DNA from: CAXXXW01 sp963665555
GTDB taxonomy: Bacteria; Pseudomonadota; Alphaproteobacteria; Thalassobaculales; Thalassobaculaceae
Direction of reading: 5' to 3'
DNA: 64,000 bases
Assembly (NCBI GenBank): GCA_963665555.2
Contig: OY762308.1
Location: 868,001 to 932,000, forward strand
Shown here piece after piece: positions 33,228 to 42,924 of this stretch. A program made the translations under genes and the position numbers. The notes under the pieces were generated by a model, which was not told the DNA's origin, searched no databases, and saw only the letters and a list, made by a program, of their open reading frames with translations. Each line of letters starts with the position of its first letter. The first letter of the stretch is position 1.

Positions 33228-33271
33228 CCAGGGAGTACCCCCCTCCCAGAACCCGACACAAACTCCGCTAC
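33228..33271. repeat. Right inverted repeat of the IS256-like element
   Basis: Reverse complement of the left end with imperfect match: GTAGCG, GAGTTTGTGTC, TGGGAGG, ACTCCCTGG read inward. The right copy lacks four bases that the left has after GTAGCG. Confidence 0.65.
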
Positions 33272-33292
33272 ATCATCGCGCGCGGCGGCGGC

Positions 33293-33321
33293 TTGACACG
33301 CCCGGGCGCGCCCGCGATGCT
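33293..33321 (+). promoter_or_regulatory. Candidate promoter of the FAH-family operon
   Basis: A perfect TTGACA (33293-33298) followed by 17 bases and GATGCT (33316-33321); the -10 is poor. It lies 22 bases outside the IS right end and 88 before the first ATG. Confidence 0.4.
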
Positions 33322-33408
33322 CCGCGCGGGAAGGGGCGGGGCGCGCGGCGATGGCGGCGCGGCCCGCCCGGCGCGAGAGACCGGCGGGGCCGGGGGAGGG
33401 ACGAGGCC

Positions 33409-34257
33409 ATGAAACTGCTGCGTTACGGGCCCGCGGGCCAGGAGAAACCGGGGCTTCTCGACGCCTCCGGGACGATCCGCGACCTGTCGGGCGAGATCGA
33501 CGACATCGGCCCCGGCGCGCTGGACGACGCGACGCTGGCGCGCCTCGCCGCGCTCGACCCGGCCGGCCTGCCGGCGGTGTCCGGCGACCCGCGCCTCGGC
33601 CCCTGCGTCGGCAATATCGGCAAGATGGTCTGCATCGGCCTCAACTACTCCGACCACGCGGCCGAAACCGGGGCCAAGCCGCCGCCGGAGCCGATCATCT
33701 TCATGAAGGCCAACTCGGCGATCTGCGGGCCGAACGACGATGTGCTCATCCCCCGCGGCGCGACCAAGACCGACTGGGAGGTCGAACTCGGCTTCGTGAT
33801 CGGCAAGACGGCGAAATACGTGTCCGAGGAGGACGCGATGGATTACGTCGCCGGCTACTGCGTCTGCAACGACGTCTCGGAGCGCGCGTTCCAGGCCGAG
33901 CGCGCCGGGCAGTGGACCAAGGGCAAGAGCTGCGACACTTTCGGCCCCACCGGCCCGTGGCTGGTGACGCGCGACGAGGTTCCCGACCCGCAGAACCTGA
34001 AGATGACGCTGGACGTGAACGGCAAGCGCTACCAGGACGGCAGCACGGCGACGATGATTTTCGGCGTGCGCCACCTGGTGCACTACCTCTCGCACTTCTT
34101 CACGCTGCATCCGGGCGATGTGGTTTCGACCGGCACGCCGCCGGGCGTCGGCCTCGGCGTCAAGCCGGAGCCGGTGTTCCTGAAGCCCGGCGACGAGATG
34201 CGCCTCGCCATCGAGGGGCTTGGCGAGCAGCGCCAGAAATGCGTGGCCGACGACTGA
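33409..34257 (+). CDS. Fumarylacetoacetate hydrolase-family protein
   Basis: A 282-residue FAH-fold enzyme. The magnesium site is seen as the Glu-x-Glu pattern in KTDWEVELGFVIG near residue 125 and the later Asp in FGPTGPWLVTRDEV region; CIGLNYSDHAAETG contributes the catalytic His. STATMIFGVRHLVHYLS and STGTPPGVGLG complete the family. Members include acylpyruvate hydrolases, 2-hydroxyhepta-2,4-diene-dioate isomerases and ureidoglycolate-lyase-like enzymes. Start ATG 33409 (MKLLRYG) is the standard family start. The gene is followed by a second FAH-family gene 22 bases on. Confidence 0.9.
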   Translation: MKLLRYGPAGQEKPGLLDASGTIRDLSGEIDDIGPGALDDATLARLAALDPAGLPAVSGDPRLGPCVGNIGKMVCIGLNYSDHAAETGAKPPPEPIIFMKANSAICGPNDDVLIPRGATKTDWEVELGFVIGKTAKYVSEEDAMDYVAGYCVCNDVSERAFQAERAGQWTKGKSCDTFGPTGPWLVTRDEVPDPQNLKMTLDVNGKRYQDGSTATMIFGVRHLVHYLSHFFTLHPGDVVSTGTPPGVGLGVKPEPVFLKPGDEMRLAIEGLGEQRQKCVADD

Positions 34258-34279
34258 CCGGCCGACGGACCGCCGCGCG

Positions 34280-35455
34280 ATGCCGCTCGACCTGACCGTC
34301 GACTCCTGCCTGCCGGAGGATTACGGGCGGGCGGCGCTGGTCGGCCGGGCCTGGCTGCCCGGCGCCGGCGGGCCGGCCGTGGTTTCGGTCCGGGGCGACC
34401 GCGTGCTGGACATTTCGGCCGCCACGCCCACGGTCTCGGAACTGATGAACGCGGCCGATCCGCTCGCGCTCGCGACCGGGGCGCCGGGCGCGGACATCGG
34501 CGCGCTGGCCGACATCCTCGCCGATTCGGCGCACGACGCGGCCGACGAATCCCGGCCCCGCCTGCTCGCGCCGATCGACCTGCAGGCGGTGAAGGCCTGC
34601 GGCGTCACCTTCGCCGACAGCATGGTCGAGCGCGTGATCGAGGAGCGCGCCAAGGGCGACCCCGCCGCCGCCGAGGGCATCCGCGCCGGCATCGCCGAGG
34701 CGATCGGCCTCGACCTCGGCGATGTCGTCCCGGGTTCGGAGGAGGCCGCGCGGCTCAAGGCGGCGCTGGTCGAGCGGGGGATGTGGTCGCAATACCTCGA
34801 AGTCGGCATCGGGCCGGACGCCGAGGTGTTCACCAAGGCGCAGCCGATGTCGGCGGTCGGCCTCGGGGCCGAGATCGGCATCGCGTCCGGCTCCTCCTGG
34901 AACAACCCGGAGCCGGAGATCGCGCTGGTCGCCAACGCCCGCGCGGAGATCGTCGGCGCGACGCTCGGCAACGACGTGAACCTGCGCGACGTGGAGGGGC
35001 GCAGCGCCCTGCTGCTCGGCAAGGCGAAGGACAACAACGCCTCCGCCGCCGTCGGCCCGCTGGTCCGGCTGTTCGACGCGCATTACACGCTCGACGACGC
35101 GCGCGCGGCCGAACTGGACCTGTCCGTGGACGGGCCGGACGGGTTCGCGCTGCGGGGCCGCAGTTCGATGTCGCGGATCAGCCGCGACCTGGCGGACCTT
35201 GTCGCCGCCACGATCGGGCCGCACCACCAGTACCCGGACGGGCTGTGCCTGATGACCGGCACGCTGTTCTCCCCGACCCAGGACCGCGACGCGCCGGGCG
35301 GCGGCTTCACCCACAAGATCGGCGACGTGGTGCGGATTTCGACGCCCCGGCTCGGCGCGCTGGTCAACCGGGTGAACCTGTCGGAGGCGGTCCCGCCCTG
35401 GACCTTCGGCGCCGGCGCGCTGATGCGCAACCTGGCGGCGCGCGGCCTGCTTTAG
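34280..35455 (+). CDS. Second FAH-family protein (2-keto-3-deoxy-acid dehydratase-like)
   Basis: A 391-residue FAH-fold protein belonging to a longer subfamily than its upstream neighbour. Seen: VKACGVTFADSMVERVIEERA, WSQYLEVGIGPDAEVFTKAQPMS, EIALVANARAEIVGATLGNDVNLRD, AKDNNASAAVGP and TGTLFSPTQDRDAPGGGFTHK. The N-terminal domain with PEDYGRAALVGRAWLPG resembles the sugar-acid dehydratase branch, e.g. 2-keto-3-deoxyarabinonate dehydratase, in which case the product would be a 2-oxoglutarate semialdehyde. It is 22 bases after the first FAH gene, and the two likely act in one route. Confidence 0.85.
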   Translation: MPLDLTVDSCLPEDYGRAALVGRAWLPGAGGPAVVSVRGDRVLDISAATPTVSELMNAADPLALATGAPGADIGALADILADSAHDAADESRPRLLAPIDLQAVKACGVTFADSMVERVIEERAKGDPAAAEGIRAGIAEAIGLDLGDVVPGSEEAARLKAALVERGMWSQYLEVGIGPDAEVFTKAQPMSAVGLGAEIGIASGSSWNNPEPEIALVANARAEIVGATLGNDVNLRDVEGRSALLLGKAKDNNASAAVGPLVRLFDAHYTLDDARAAELDLSVDGPDGFALRGRSSMSRISRDLADLVAATIGPHHQYPDGLCLMTGTLFSPTQDRDAPGGGFTHKIGDVVRISTPRLGALVNRVNLSEAVPPWTFGAGALMRNLAARGLL

Positions 35456-35500
35456 GGCGCGGCCGGCGGCGGAACGCGGCCGCCGCCGCCCGGCGGCCCG

Positions 35501-37126
35501 CTACAGCGCGCGCGCCCGCTCGCGCAGCGCGAATTTCTGGACCTTGCCGGTGGAGGTCTTCGGCAACTCGCCGAACACCACGGTTTTGGGCGCCTTGAAA
35601 CGGGCGAGGTTGTCGCGGCACCAGGCGATCAGCTCGGCCTCCGTCGCCGTCCCGCCGGGCTTCAAGGCGACGAAGGCGCAGGGCGTCTCGCCCCATTTCT
35701 CGTCCGGGCGCGCCACCACCGCCGCCTCCAGCACCGCCGGGTGGCGGAACAGCACGCCCTCGACCTCGATGGTGCTGATGTTCTCGCCGCCGGAGATCAC
35801 CAGGTCCTTGGAGCGGTCCTTCAGCTCGATGTAGCCGGATTCGTGCATCACGCCGAGGTCGCCGGTGCGGAACCAGCCGCCCTCGAACGCCTCCGCCGTC
35901 GCGGCGGGGTTCTTCAGGTAGCCCTTCATCACGATGTTGCCGCGCAGGAAGACCTCGCCCATCGACGCCCCGTCGGCCGGGACCGGCTCCATCGTTTCCG
36001 GGTCGGCGACCGCCAGCCCCTCCATGACCGGGTAGCGCACGCCCTGGCGCGCCTTCAGCGCCGCCCGCTCGGCGGCGGGAAGCGCGTCCCATTCCCCGTG
36101 CCATTCGCAGACCACCGCCGGGCCGTACACTTCCGTCAGGCCGTAGACATGCGTGACCGACACGCCCCTCGCCTCCATCCCCTCGATCACGGCGGCCGGC
36201 GGCGCGGAGCCGGCGGTCATCATGGCGAGCGGGCGCTCGATGGCGCGCACGGCGTCGTTCGGCGCGTTCACGAGCATGTTCATCACGACCGGCGCGCCGC
36301 ACATGTGCGTCACACCGTGGTCGGCGATGGCGTCGTAGATCGGCTTCGCCTCGACCCGGCGCAGGCAGACATGCGTGCCGCCGAGCAGGGTCACGGTCCA
36401 CGGGAAGCACCAGCCGTTGCAGTGGAACATCGGCAGGGTCCAGAGATAGACCGGGTGCTTGCCCATCCCCCACACGGTGGCGTTGGCGAGCGCGTTCAGG
36501 TAGGCGCCGCGGTGGTGGTACACCACCCCCTTGGGGTTGCCGGTGGTCCCGGAGGTGTAGTTGAGCGCGATGGCGTCCCACTCGCTTTCGGGAAGGCGCG
36601 GCGCGAAACCCGGGTCGCCGGCCGCGAGGAACTCCTCGTACTCGACCTCGCCCAGCCGCTCGCCGCCCGACCCTTCCGGATCGTCGCAATCGACGACGAG
36701 GATCGGCCGCCCCAGCAGGGCCAGCGCCTCGCGGACCACCGGCGCGAACTCGGTGTCGGTAACGAGCGCCTTCGCCTCCCCATGGTCGAGGACGAAGGCG
36801 ATCGTCGCGGCGTCGAGCCGGATGTTGAGCGCGTTCAGCGCCGCCCCCGTCATCGGGACGCCGAAGGTCGCCTCGAAGGCGGGCGGCGTGTTGGGCGCCA
36901 TGACCGCCACCGTGTCGCCCTTGCCGATCCCCCGCGCCGCCAGCGCCGAGGCGAGCCGGCGGCAGCGCGCCCCCGTCTCGGCCCAGGTCCAGCGCCGCTC
37001 GCCGTGGATCACGGAGGTCCGGGACGGGAACACCGCCGCCGTCCGCGCGAGGAAGGAGAGCGGGGAGAGCGGAACGTAGTTCGCCGCGTTCTTGTCGAGG
37101 TCGGTCTCGAAGGGGCGCCCGGCCAT
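35501..37126 (-). CDS. Acyl-CoA synthetase, AMP-forming
   Basis: A 541-residue ANL-superfamily ligase that activates a short- or medium-chain acid through an acyl-AMP intermediate to the CoA thioester. The P-loop-like motif is NYTSGTTGNPKGVVYHHRG near residue 185; then MFHCNGWCFPW, HVYGLTEVYGP, GWFRTGDLGVM, SGGENISTIEVE (the adenylate lid) and the C-terminal catalytic Lys in PKTSTGKVQKFALRE. This is typical of the group that includes DmdB-like methylmercaptopropionate-CoA ligases, but the substrate is not certain. Start ATG 37126. It lies convergently with the FAH operon. Confidence 0.92.
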   Translation of the reverse strand: MAGRPFETDLDKNAANYVPLSPLSFLARTAAVFPSRTSVIHGERRWTWAETGARCRRLASALAARGIGKGDTVAVMAPNTPPAFEATFGVPMTGAALNALNIRLDAATIAFVLDHGEAKALVTDTEFAPVVREALALLGRPILVVDCDDPEGSGGERLGEVEYEEFLAAGDPGFAPRLPESEWDAIALNYTSGTTGNPKGVVYHHRGAYLNALANATVWGMGKHPVYLWTLPMFHCNGWCFPWTVTLLGGTHVCLRRVEAKPIYDAIADHGVTHMCGAPVVMNMLVNAPNDAVRAIERPLAMMTAGSAPPAAVIEGMEARGVSVTHVYGLTEVYGPAVVCEWHGEWDALPAAERAALKARQGVRYPVMEGLAVADPETMEPVPADGASMGEVFLRGNIVMKGYLKNPAATAEAFEGGWFRTGDLGVMHESGYIELKDRSKDLVISGGENISTIEVEGVLFRHPAVLEAAVVARPDEKWGETPCAFVALKPGGTATEAELIAWCRDNLARFKAPKTVVFGELPKTSTGKVQKFALRERARAL

Positions 37127-37177
37127 GTCTCGATCCTCCCCGGCTTCGCGCGCGCCGCTCCCGCGCGGAGCCGGAAC

Positions 37178-38308
37178 CTAGCCCCGGCGGCGCCCCCGCG
37201 CAACGGCGCCGCCCGGCGCGCGCGCCAGCACGCCGCCCGCGAGCGGCGCCGGGACGCCGGTGGTTCCGGGCCAGCTCAGCGCCAGCCCGAGGCGCGCGCG
37301 GACCGCGAGATAGGCGAAGGCCTGCGCCTCCACCGCGTCGCCGTCCCAGCCCGCCGCCTCGCCGGCCTCGACCGGCGCGCCGAGCCGGGCCGCGAGGCCG
37401 GACAGGATCGCCCGGTTGCGCCGCCCGCCGCCGGCGACGATCCAGCGCCGCGGCCGCGCCGGGAGCAGCGCCGCCGCCCGCGCCACCGCCTCGACAGCGA
37501 ACGCCGCCAGCAGCGCCGCCCCGTCCTCGGTCGAAAGGCCCGACGCGGCCTCGGCGGCCGCCGCGGCGAAAGCGTTCCGGTCGAGCGATTTGGGCGGCGC
37601 GCGGTCGAAATACGGATGCTCCATGAGCCGGGCGAGGCGGGCCGGATCGACGCGCCCGGACAGCGCCGCCGCGCCGTCCTCGTCGAAGGGCCGGCCGGTC
37701 CGCCGCCGCATCCAGTCGTCGATCGGCGCGTTGCCGGGGCCGGTGTCGAAACCGATGAGGTCGCCGTCGCCCGGCCCGATCCAGGTGACGTTCGCCACCC
37801 CGCCGATATTGAGCACGGCGGCCGGGCGCGGGCCGGGGCCGAGCAGCGCGCGGTGGAAGGCCGGCGCCAGCGGCGCGCCCTGTCCGCCGGCGGCGATGTC
37901 GGCGGCGCGGAAGTCGTGCACCGTGTCGATCCCCGTCGCCGCCGCCAGCATCGGCCCGTCGCCGATCTGCCTTGTGCGGCCGCGCTCCGGCTCGTGCAGC
38001 ACGGTGTGGCCGTGGAAGCCGAGCGCGTCCACTTCGTCCGCCCGCGTCCCGGCCTCCGCCAGCAGCCGCGCGACGGCGCGGATGTGCAGCGCGGTCAGTT
38101 CGCGCTCGACGGCCGGGCCGTCCGCGCCGGCGCCCCGCGCGGCGACCAGCCGGCCCAGACGGTCGCGGAACGCCGCGCCGTAGGGAACCGAAAGCGACGG
38201 GCCGAGGCGGACGGCCGCCTCCCCGTCGGTCTCGACCAGGGCCGCGTCCACCCCGTCCATCGAGGTGCCGCTCATCGTCCCGATTGCTGTCCAGGTCGCT
38301 CCGGCCAT
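37178..38308 (-). CDS. anmK: Anhydro-N-acetylmuramic acid kinase
   Basis: A 376-residue sugar kinase that cleaves and phosphorylates 1,6-anhydro-MurNAc to MurNAc-6-phosphate in peptidoglycan recycling. Seen: IGTMSGTSMDGVDAALV at the N-terminus, FHGHTVLHEPER, IDTVHDFRAADIAAGGQGAPL with the catalytic Asp, and LNIGGVANVTW, FDTGPGNAPID then VAGGGRRNRAIL. ATG 38308 is the family start; the frame is open upward but unrelated. It is divergent from tyrS, a common pairing in alphaproteobacteria. Confidence 0.95.
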   Translation of the reverse strand: MAGATWTAIGTMSGTSMDGVDAALVETDGEAAVRLGPSLSVPYGAAFRDRLGRLVAARGAGADGPAVERELTALHIRAVARLLAEAGTRADEVDALGFHGHTVLHEPERGRTRQIGDGPMLAAATGIDTVHDFRAADIAAGGQGAPLAPAFHRALLGPGPRPAAVLNIGGVANVTWIGPGDGDLIGFDTGPGNAPIDDWMRRRTGRPFDEDGAAALSGRVDPARLARLMEHPYFDRAPPKSLDRNAFAAAAAEAASGLSTEDGAALLAAFAVEAVARAAALLPARPRRWIVAGGGRRNRAILSGLAARLGAPVEAGEAAGWDGDAVEAQAFAYLAVRARLGLALSWPGTTGVPAPLAGGVLARAPGGAVARGRRRG

Positions 38309-38404
38309 GCGCCGGTTTTGCGGCGCGCGGCCGGCCGGGTCAACCGGGGTCGCGCGCGGGCGAGGGGCGGGGCGTCGTCTCCGCCGCCGTCCGCGCCCGC
38401 CCGG

Positions 38405-38433
38405 TTGAGAGGCGCGGCGCCCCGTGCTACATC
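38405..38433 (+). promoter_or_regulatory. Candidate tyrS promoter
   Basis: TTGAGA (38405-38410), 17-base spacer, TACATC (38428-38433); the ATG follows 38 bases later at 38472. Confidence 0.45.
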
Positions 38434-38471
38434 CCGCCCGCCCCGAAACGACCGGCGCGAGGCGCGCGGCC

Positions 38472-39725
38472 ATGCCCAGATTCTCCTCCCCGTTCATGCG
38501 CGCGATGAGCGAGCGCGGCTTCGTCCACCAGGCGACGGACGCGGCCGGCCTCGACGAACTCATGCGCAACAAGACCGTCACCGCCTATGTCGGCTTCGAC
38601 TGCACGGCCGACAGCCTGCATATCGGCAGCCTGGCGCCGATCATGATGCTGCGCCACCTGCAGCGGTGCGGCCACCGGCCGATCGTGCTGATGGGCGGCG
38701 GCACCACCAAGGTGGGCGACCCCTCCGGGCGCGACGACACGCGCCGCCTGCTGGGCGACGAGGACATCGAGCGCAACAAGGCCGGCATCCGGCGCATCTT
38801 CGAACGCTACCTCGACTTCGGCGACGGTCCGGCCGACGCCGTGATGTGCGACAACGACGAATGGCTTTCGGGCCTGCGCTACATCCCGTTCCTGCGCAAG
38901 GTGGGCCGGCATTTCTCGGTCAACCGGATGCTGTCCTTCGACAGCGTGAAGTCGCGGCTGGACCGCGAGCAGCCGCTGTCCTTCCTCGAATTCAACTACA
39001 TGATCCTCCAGGCCTACGACTTCCTGGAGCTGCGGCGGCGCTACGGCTGCGAGTTGCAGATGGGCGGCTCGGACCAGTGGGGCAACATCGTGAACGGCGT
39101 CGAGCTGGCGCGGCGGATCGACCGGCAGGCGATCCACGGCCTGACCACGCCGCTGATCGTCACCTCCTCGGGCGCCAAGATGGGCAAGACCGCGAAGGGC
39201 GCCGTCTGGCTCAACGCCGAAAGGCTCGGCCCCTACGAGTTCTGGCAGTTCTGGCGCAACACGGAGGACGGCGACGTGGGCCGTTTCCTGCGGCTCTTCA
39301 CCGACCTGCCGCTGGCGGAGGTCGCGCGGCTGGAGGCGCTGGAGGGCGGGGAGCTGAACGACGCCAAGAAACTCCTCGCCGACGAGGCGACCCGGCTCTG
39401 CCACGGCGCCGACGCGGCGGCGGCGGCGGCCCGGACGGCCCGCGAGACCTTCGAGGAGGGCGCGGCCGCCGGCGGCCTGCCGACGGTCGAGGTGTCGCGG
39501 GAGGACTTCGCGGCCGGCCTCTGGGTGGTCGAGGCGCTGCGCCGGGCCGGCCTCGCGGCCACGAACGGCGAGGCGCGCCGCCTCATCGGCAACGGCGGCG
39601 CGAGGGTCAACGACATCGCCGTCGGCGACGAGCGCCTGAAGCTCGGCGTCGCGGACCTGAACGCGGACGGCGTGGTGAAACTGTCCTCCGGCCGCAAGCG
39701 CCACGCGCTGCTGCGCGCCGCCTAG
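38472..39725 (+). CDS. tyrS: Tyrosyl-tRNA synthetase
   Basis: A 417-residue class I aminoacyl-tRNA synthetase. YVGFDCTADSLHIGSLAP contains the HIGH-equivalent HIGS; LQMGGSDQWGNIVNG is the tyrosine/adenylate pocket; KMGKT replaces KMSKS, which is normal for this group. The C-terminal S4 RNA-binding domain runs from about residue 355 (EALRRAGLAATNGEARRLI and GGARVNDIAV). Start ATG 38472. Its TAG stop shares bases with the stop of the facing AsmA-like gene. Confidence 0.96.
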   Translation: MPRFSSPFMRAMSERGFVHQATDAAGLDELMRNKTVTAYVGFDCTADSLHIGSLAPIMMLRHLQRCGHRPIVLMGGGTTKVGDPSGRDDTRRLLGDEDIERNKAGIRRIFERYLDFGDGPADAVMCDNDEWLSGLRYIPFLRKVGRHFSVNRMLSFDSVKSRLDREQPLSFLEFNYMILQAYDFLELRRRYGCELQMGGSDQWGNIVNGVELARRIDRQAIHGLTTPLIVTSSGAKMGKTAKGAVWLNAERLGPYEFWQFWRNTEDGDVGRFLRLFTDLPLAEVARLEALEGGELNDAKKLLADEATRLCHGADAAAAAARTARETFEEGAAAGGLPTVEVSREDFAAGLWVVEALRRAGLAATNGEARRLIGNGGARVNDIAVGDERLKLGVADLNADGVVKLSSGRKRHALLRAA

Positions 39726-42700
39726 CCGGGATCGTTCCCGCCGGACTCCTCGCCGCCGGCCGGCGCGGCGCGCCTCGCGGCATTGCCCGACGCCTTGAAC
39801 AGGTCGCGCAGGAAGCCCGGCGCGAGCGCGGTCAGCGGGTTGATCGTCACCCGGGGGTCGTCGAGCGGGCCGCGCAGCAGGAACTGCGTGGCGAACAGCC
39901 CCTCCTTCTCCCCGCCGGTAATCGCGCGGCCGAGGATCGGGATCCTGTCCAGCACCCGGCTCAGGACGGCGATCGGCACGATCATGCCGTCGATTTCCGC
40001 CACGCCGTCGTCCGGTCGTACCGTCCGCTCGCCGAGATGCCGAGCGACGGCCCGCGGGCCAGCAGTTCGCGGATTTCCACCTCGCCGGGAGAGGTCGCCA
40101 CGGCGGCGTCGAGCCGGTCGAAGCGGATGCCGTTGCCCCGCAGGATGTCCAGCAGGCCGGTCAGGGAGGCCGCGCCGAGCAGCCGGGCGAGAAGCGGCGC
40201 GTCGACGAGTTCGAACTCCTCGATGGCGAGGTTGCCCGTCATGCGCCGGCCCGGACTCCCGCCCCCGAGCTTCCCGGACAGCCGCAGGCGGCCGCCCCGC
40301 ATCGATTCGACCAGGCCGAGGCCCCGGAGAAGCCGGCCCGCGTCCTCCCCCCGCGCCTCGAAGGTCCGTTCGCCGCCGCGGTCCCTGTAGTCGAGGGAGA
40401 CCGGCTTGCCGCCCGCCAGGCCGTCCAGCCGCAGGTCGCTGTCGCCCGTCCCGTCGCGTTTGAGCGACAGCCGCGCGTCGGCGACCGGCGGCAGGTCGCC
40501 GGCGACGACAAGTTCGTCGAACCGCGCCTCGGCGGCGAAGCTTGGCCCCGGCCCGCCGCCGTCCGGCCCGCCGCCGCCCGAACCGGCGGCGCGCAGGAAA
40601 CGGCGCAGGTCGAGGCGGGAGCCGCGCAGCGCGGCGCGGTAGGCGTAGGGGCCGCCCGCCGCCGCCTCGATCGTTCCCCTGGCGTCGTTGTTCCCCAGTT
40701 TCGCCGCGTCGATGCGCGCGCGGCGCAGGCCGCCGCCCGGCCGGTCGAATTCGAGGCCGAAATCGGCGCGCAGGTCGCCCGCCGCGAGCGAGGCCGAGGG
40801 CACGGCCGCGAGTTCGCCGTCGCGCAGGTCGAGCGCGAGCCGCAGCCGGCCGGCCGCGCCCGCCGGCTTGCGCCAGTCCAGCGCCGGGATTTCGACGCGC
40901 GCCTCGCGCAGGTCGAGCGCGATCCGCGCCTCCGCGCGCCCGCCGCCGTGTTCGGACAGTTCCGCCTCGACGCCGGCCGGCCCCTCGATCCGGGCGAGGT
41001 CCGGCAGGCCCATCGCGCGCAGTTCCGCGCCCTCGATCCGCGTCTCCGCCGTTTGGAGCCGCCGGGGGCCGGCGCCGGGGGCGAACGCCTCCTCCAGCGC
41101 GATCGTCGCCGGCCGGCCGTCCACCGTTCCCGTCCCGGCGATCCGCATCCCGTCCCCGTCGAGCGCCAGCGTCAGGTTCGCGCCGGAGAGCGGCCGGCCG
41201 GCGGCGATGCCGGGCGCGCCCACGCCTTCGAGCCTGCCCTCGACGGAATACGCGACCTCCTCCAGGCGCAGCCGCGCCAGCAGCGGGAAGGCGAAGCGCA
41301 GCGTCGCCTCCCCCGCGCCCTCCACGGCCGCGGGGTCGAGGCCGACCCGCTCCGCCAGCCGGATCGATTCGTGGTCGAGCACGCCGAGGGCCGCGCGCAA
41401 CGGGCCGCGCGCCCGCGCCTCGATGTCCGCGCGCGGCAGTTTGCGGTCGAGGTCGAGCAGCCGGACGCGCGTGCCGGCCAGGTCGATCCCCTCCAGCCGC
41501 GCCGCCGCGATGTCGATCTCCATACTGTTTTCGTCGTAAACCGCGCGCCCCTCCGCGCCCGTCGCCGGGGGCAGGGGCCGGCGGTAATGCGCCGTCGTCC
41601 CGGCGAAATCGATCTCGCCGCCGAGCTCCCGCAGGGCGAAACCGGACGGGTCCGCGAGGTCGAGCGTTCCGGCGAGCCGCGTCGTCGCGGCCGACACGGT
41701 TCCGCCTTCGAGGTTGGACGCCACCCAGGCGCGGGCGTTGCCGCCGAGGCCGGGCGGCCAGCGCCCGCCGATCCCGTCCACCGGGAAGTCGCGCAGCGTC
41801 GCCTCGGCCTCCACCGCCGCGAGGCCGGAGAGGTCGCGGGCCGTCGCCGAGGCGGAGAGGGTCGAGGGGCCGAAGCGGATTTCCAGCGACTCGACCTCCG
41901 CCGTTCCCGCCGCCGCGTCCCAGGACGCCGCGAGGGCCAGCCGGTCGAAGGCGAGCGGGCGCGGGTCCAGCGCGGGCAGCGCGAGGTCGCCCGCGCCCGC
42001 CGCGAGCGACAGGTCGGCCCGGACGGGTTCGAGTCCGGGCGACAGCCGGAACTCCGCCGTCGCGTCCGCATGGGCGGCGAGCGACACGAATTCCGCGAGT
42101 TCGGGCCACGACCGCGCCGCGAGCGCGAGGGGAACCCCCTTCAGCGCCAGCGTCCCGTCCGTCCGGCCCGTCGCGCCGGCGCGGCTCGCCTCGAGATCGA
42201 CGCCGAAGGCGCCGCCGTCGATCCGCGCGGCGGCGGCGAAGGATATGTCCAGGTCCGCGCCGCGCCGCCGCAGCGTCGCGTTCGCGTCGTCGAAGGCGAG
42301 CGGCGGCCGGCCCGGCGGCGCGATCTCGACGGAGGCGCCCGTGAGTTCGATCTCGCCCGGACCCGCGATCCCCCCGGCCGCGTCCCCCGGCGCGCCCGCC
42401 ATGCCCAGCAGCGCCGCGAGCGCTCGGGGGTCCGCCGCCGCGTCGCCGCCGCCGGCGGGCGGGGCAAGGCGAATCCGCGCCCCGTCCGCCGAGACGCGCG
42501 CCGGCTCCGCCCGCCCGGCCGCCAGCGCGCGGACCGATAGCGCGATCGACGCCTCCGGCGCCTCGATCCCGACGCTCCCGTCGGGGCTGGAGATCCGGAT
42601 GTCGCGAATCGAGATGTCGAACAGCCGCCGCCAGCCGCGCCAGGTCAGCACCGGCTCCCCGATCTCCACGCGCAGGGACCGGCCGGGCGACGCCAGCGCG

Positions 42701-42840
42701 TCCTGGATCAGGGGGCGGGCGAATTCCAGGGAAACCGGGCCGGAGGAGACCCGCCAGGCCAGCAACAGGATCGCGGCCGCCGCCGCCAGGACCGACAGGC
42801 CGAGGATTTTGAGGGTCGCGTTGACGATCCTGCCGACCAT
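39722..42840 (-). pseudogene. AsmA/DUF3971-like envelope protein gene split by a frameshift
   Basis: One gene of about 1040 codons is read in two frames. The first (42840 to 39982, 952 residues) starts with a membrane segment (ILGLSVLAAAAAILLLAW) then long beta-rich repeats, and breaks right after SASGRYDRTT. The second frame continues with DGVAEIDGMIVPIAVLSR, then GLFATQFLLRGPLDDPRVTI and APGFLRDLF, the expected end of this family. The shift of one base (or plus two) lies near 40001-40015. AsmA-like proteins bridge the periplasm and carry phospholipids to the outer membrane. With the C-terminal 87 residues out of frame, the gene is either mutated or carries a sequencing error. No programmed slippery site is visible. 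Confidence 0.75.
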
Positions 42841-42924
42841 GCCCCCCGTCCCCGCCGCCGCCGCGCGCCGCCGGCCGCGTCCGCGCAATGTAGCACGCGG
42901 CGCCGTTCCGGGGCAGGGGCCGGC

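Larger units (their letters stand above)
32000..33271 (-). mobile_element. IS256-family insertion sequence
   Basis: A 1.27-kb element carrying one transposase and imperfect inverted repeats at 32000-32048 and 33228-33271. Both outermost ends read GTAGCG inward, then related blocks follow (TTTGTGTC, TGGGAGG, ACTCCCTGG). I cannot find a flanking target-site duplication of eight or nine bases, so the exact borders are uncertain. It separates the ceramidase gene from the FAH-family operon and carries no passenger gene. Confidence 0.8.

Noticed and set aside
31992..33280. Target-site duplication of the IS256-like element
   Set aside because: Flanks just outside the GTAGCG ends do not match over eight or nine bases, nor do they if the ends are moved inward by a few bases.
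40001..40020. Programmed ribosomal frameshift in the AsmA-like gene
   Set aside because: No slippery heptamer and no evident downstream pseudoknot; the junction GGACGACGGCG is not a homopolymer. A mutation or sequencing error is simpler.
35741..40390. 1549-codon plus-strand open frame
   Set aside because: Antisense to the acyl-CoA ligase and anmK and out of frame in tyrS, all three of which have clear family motifs.
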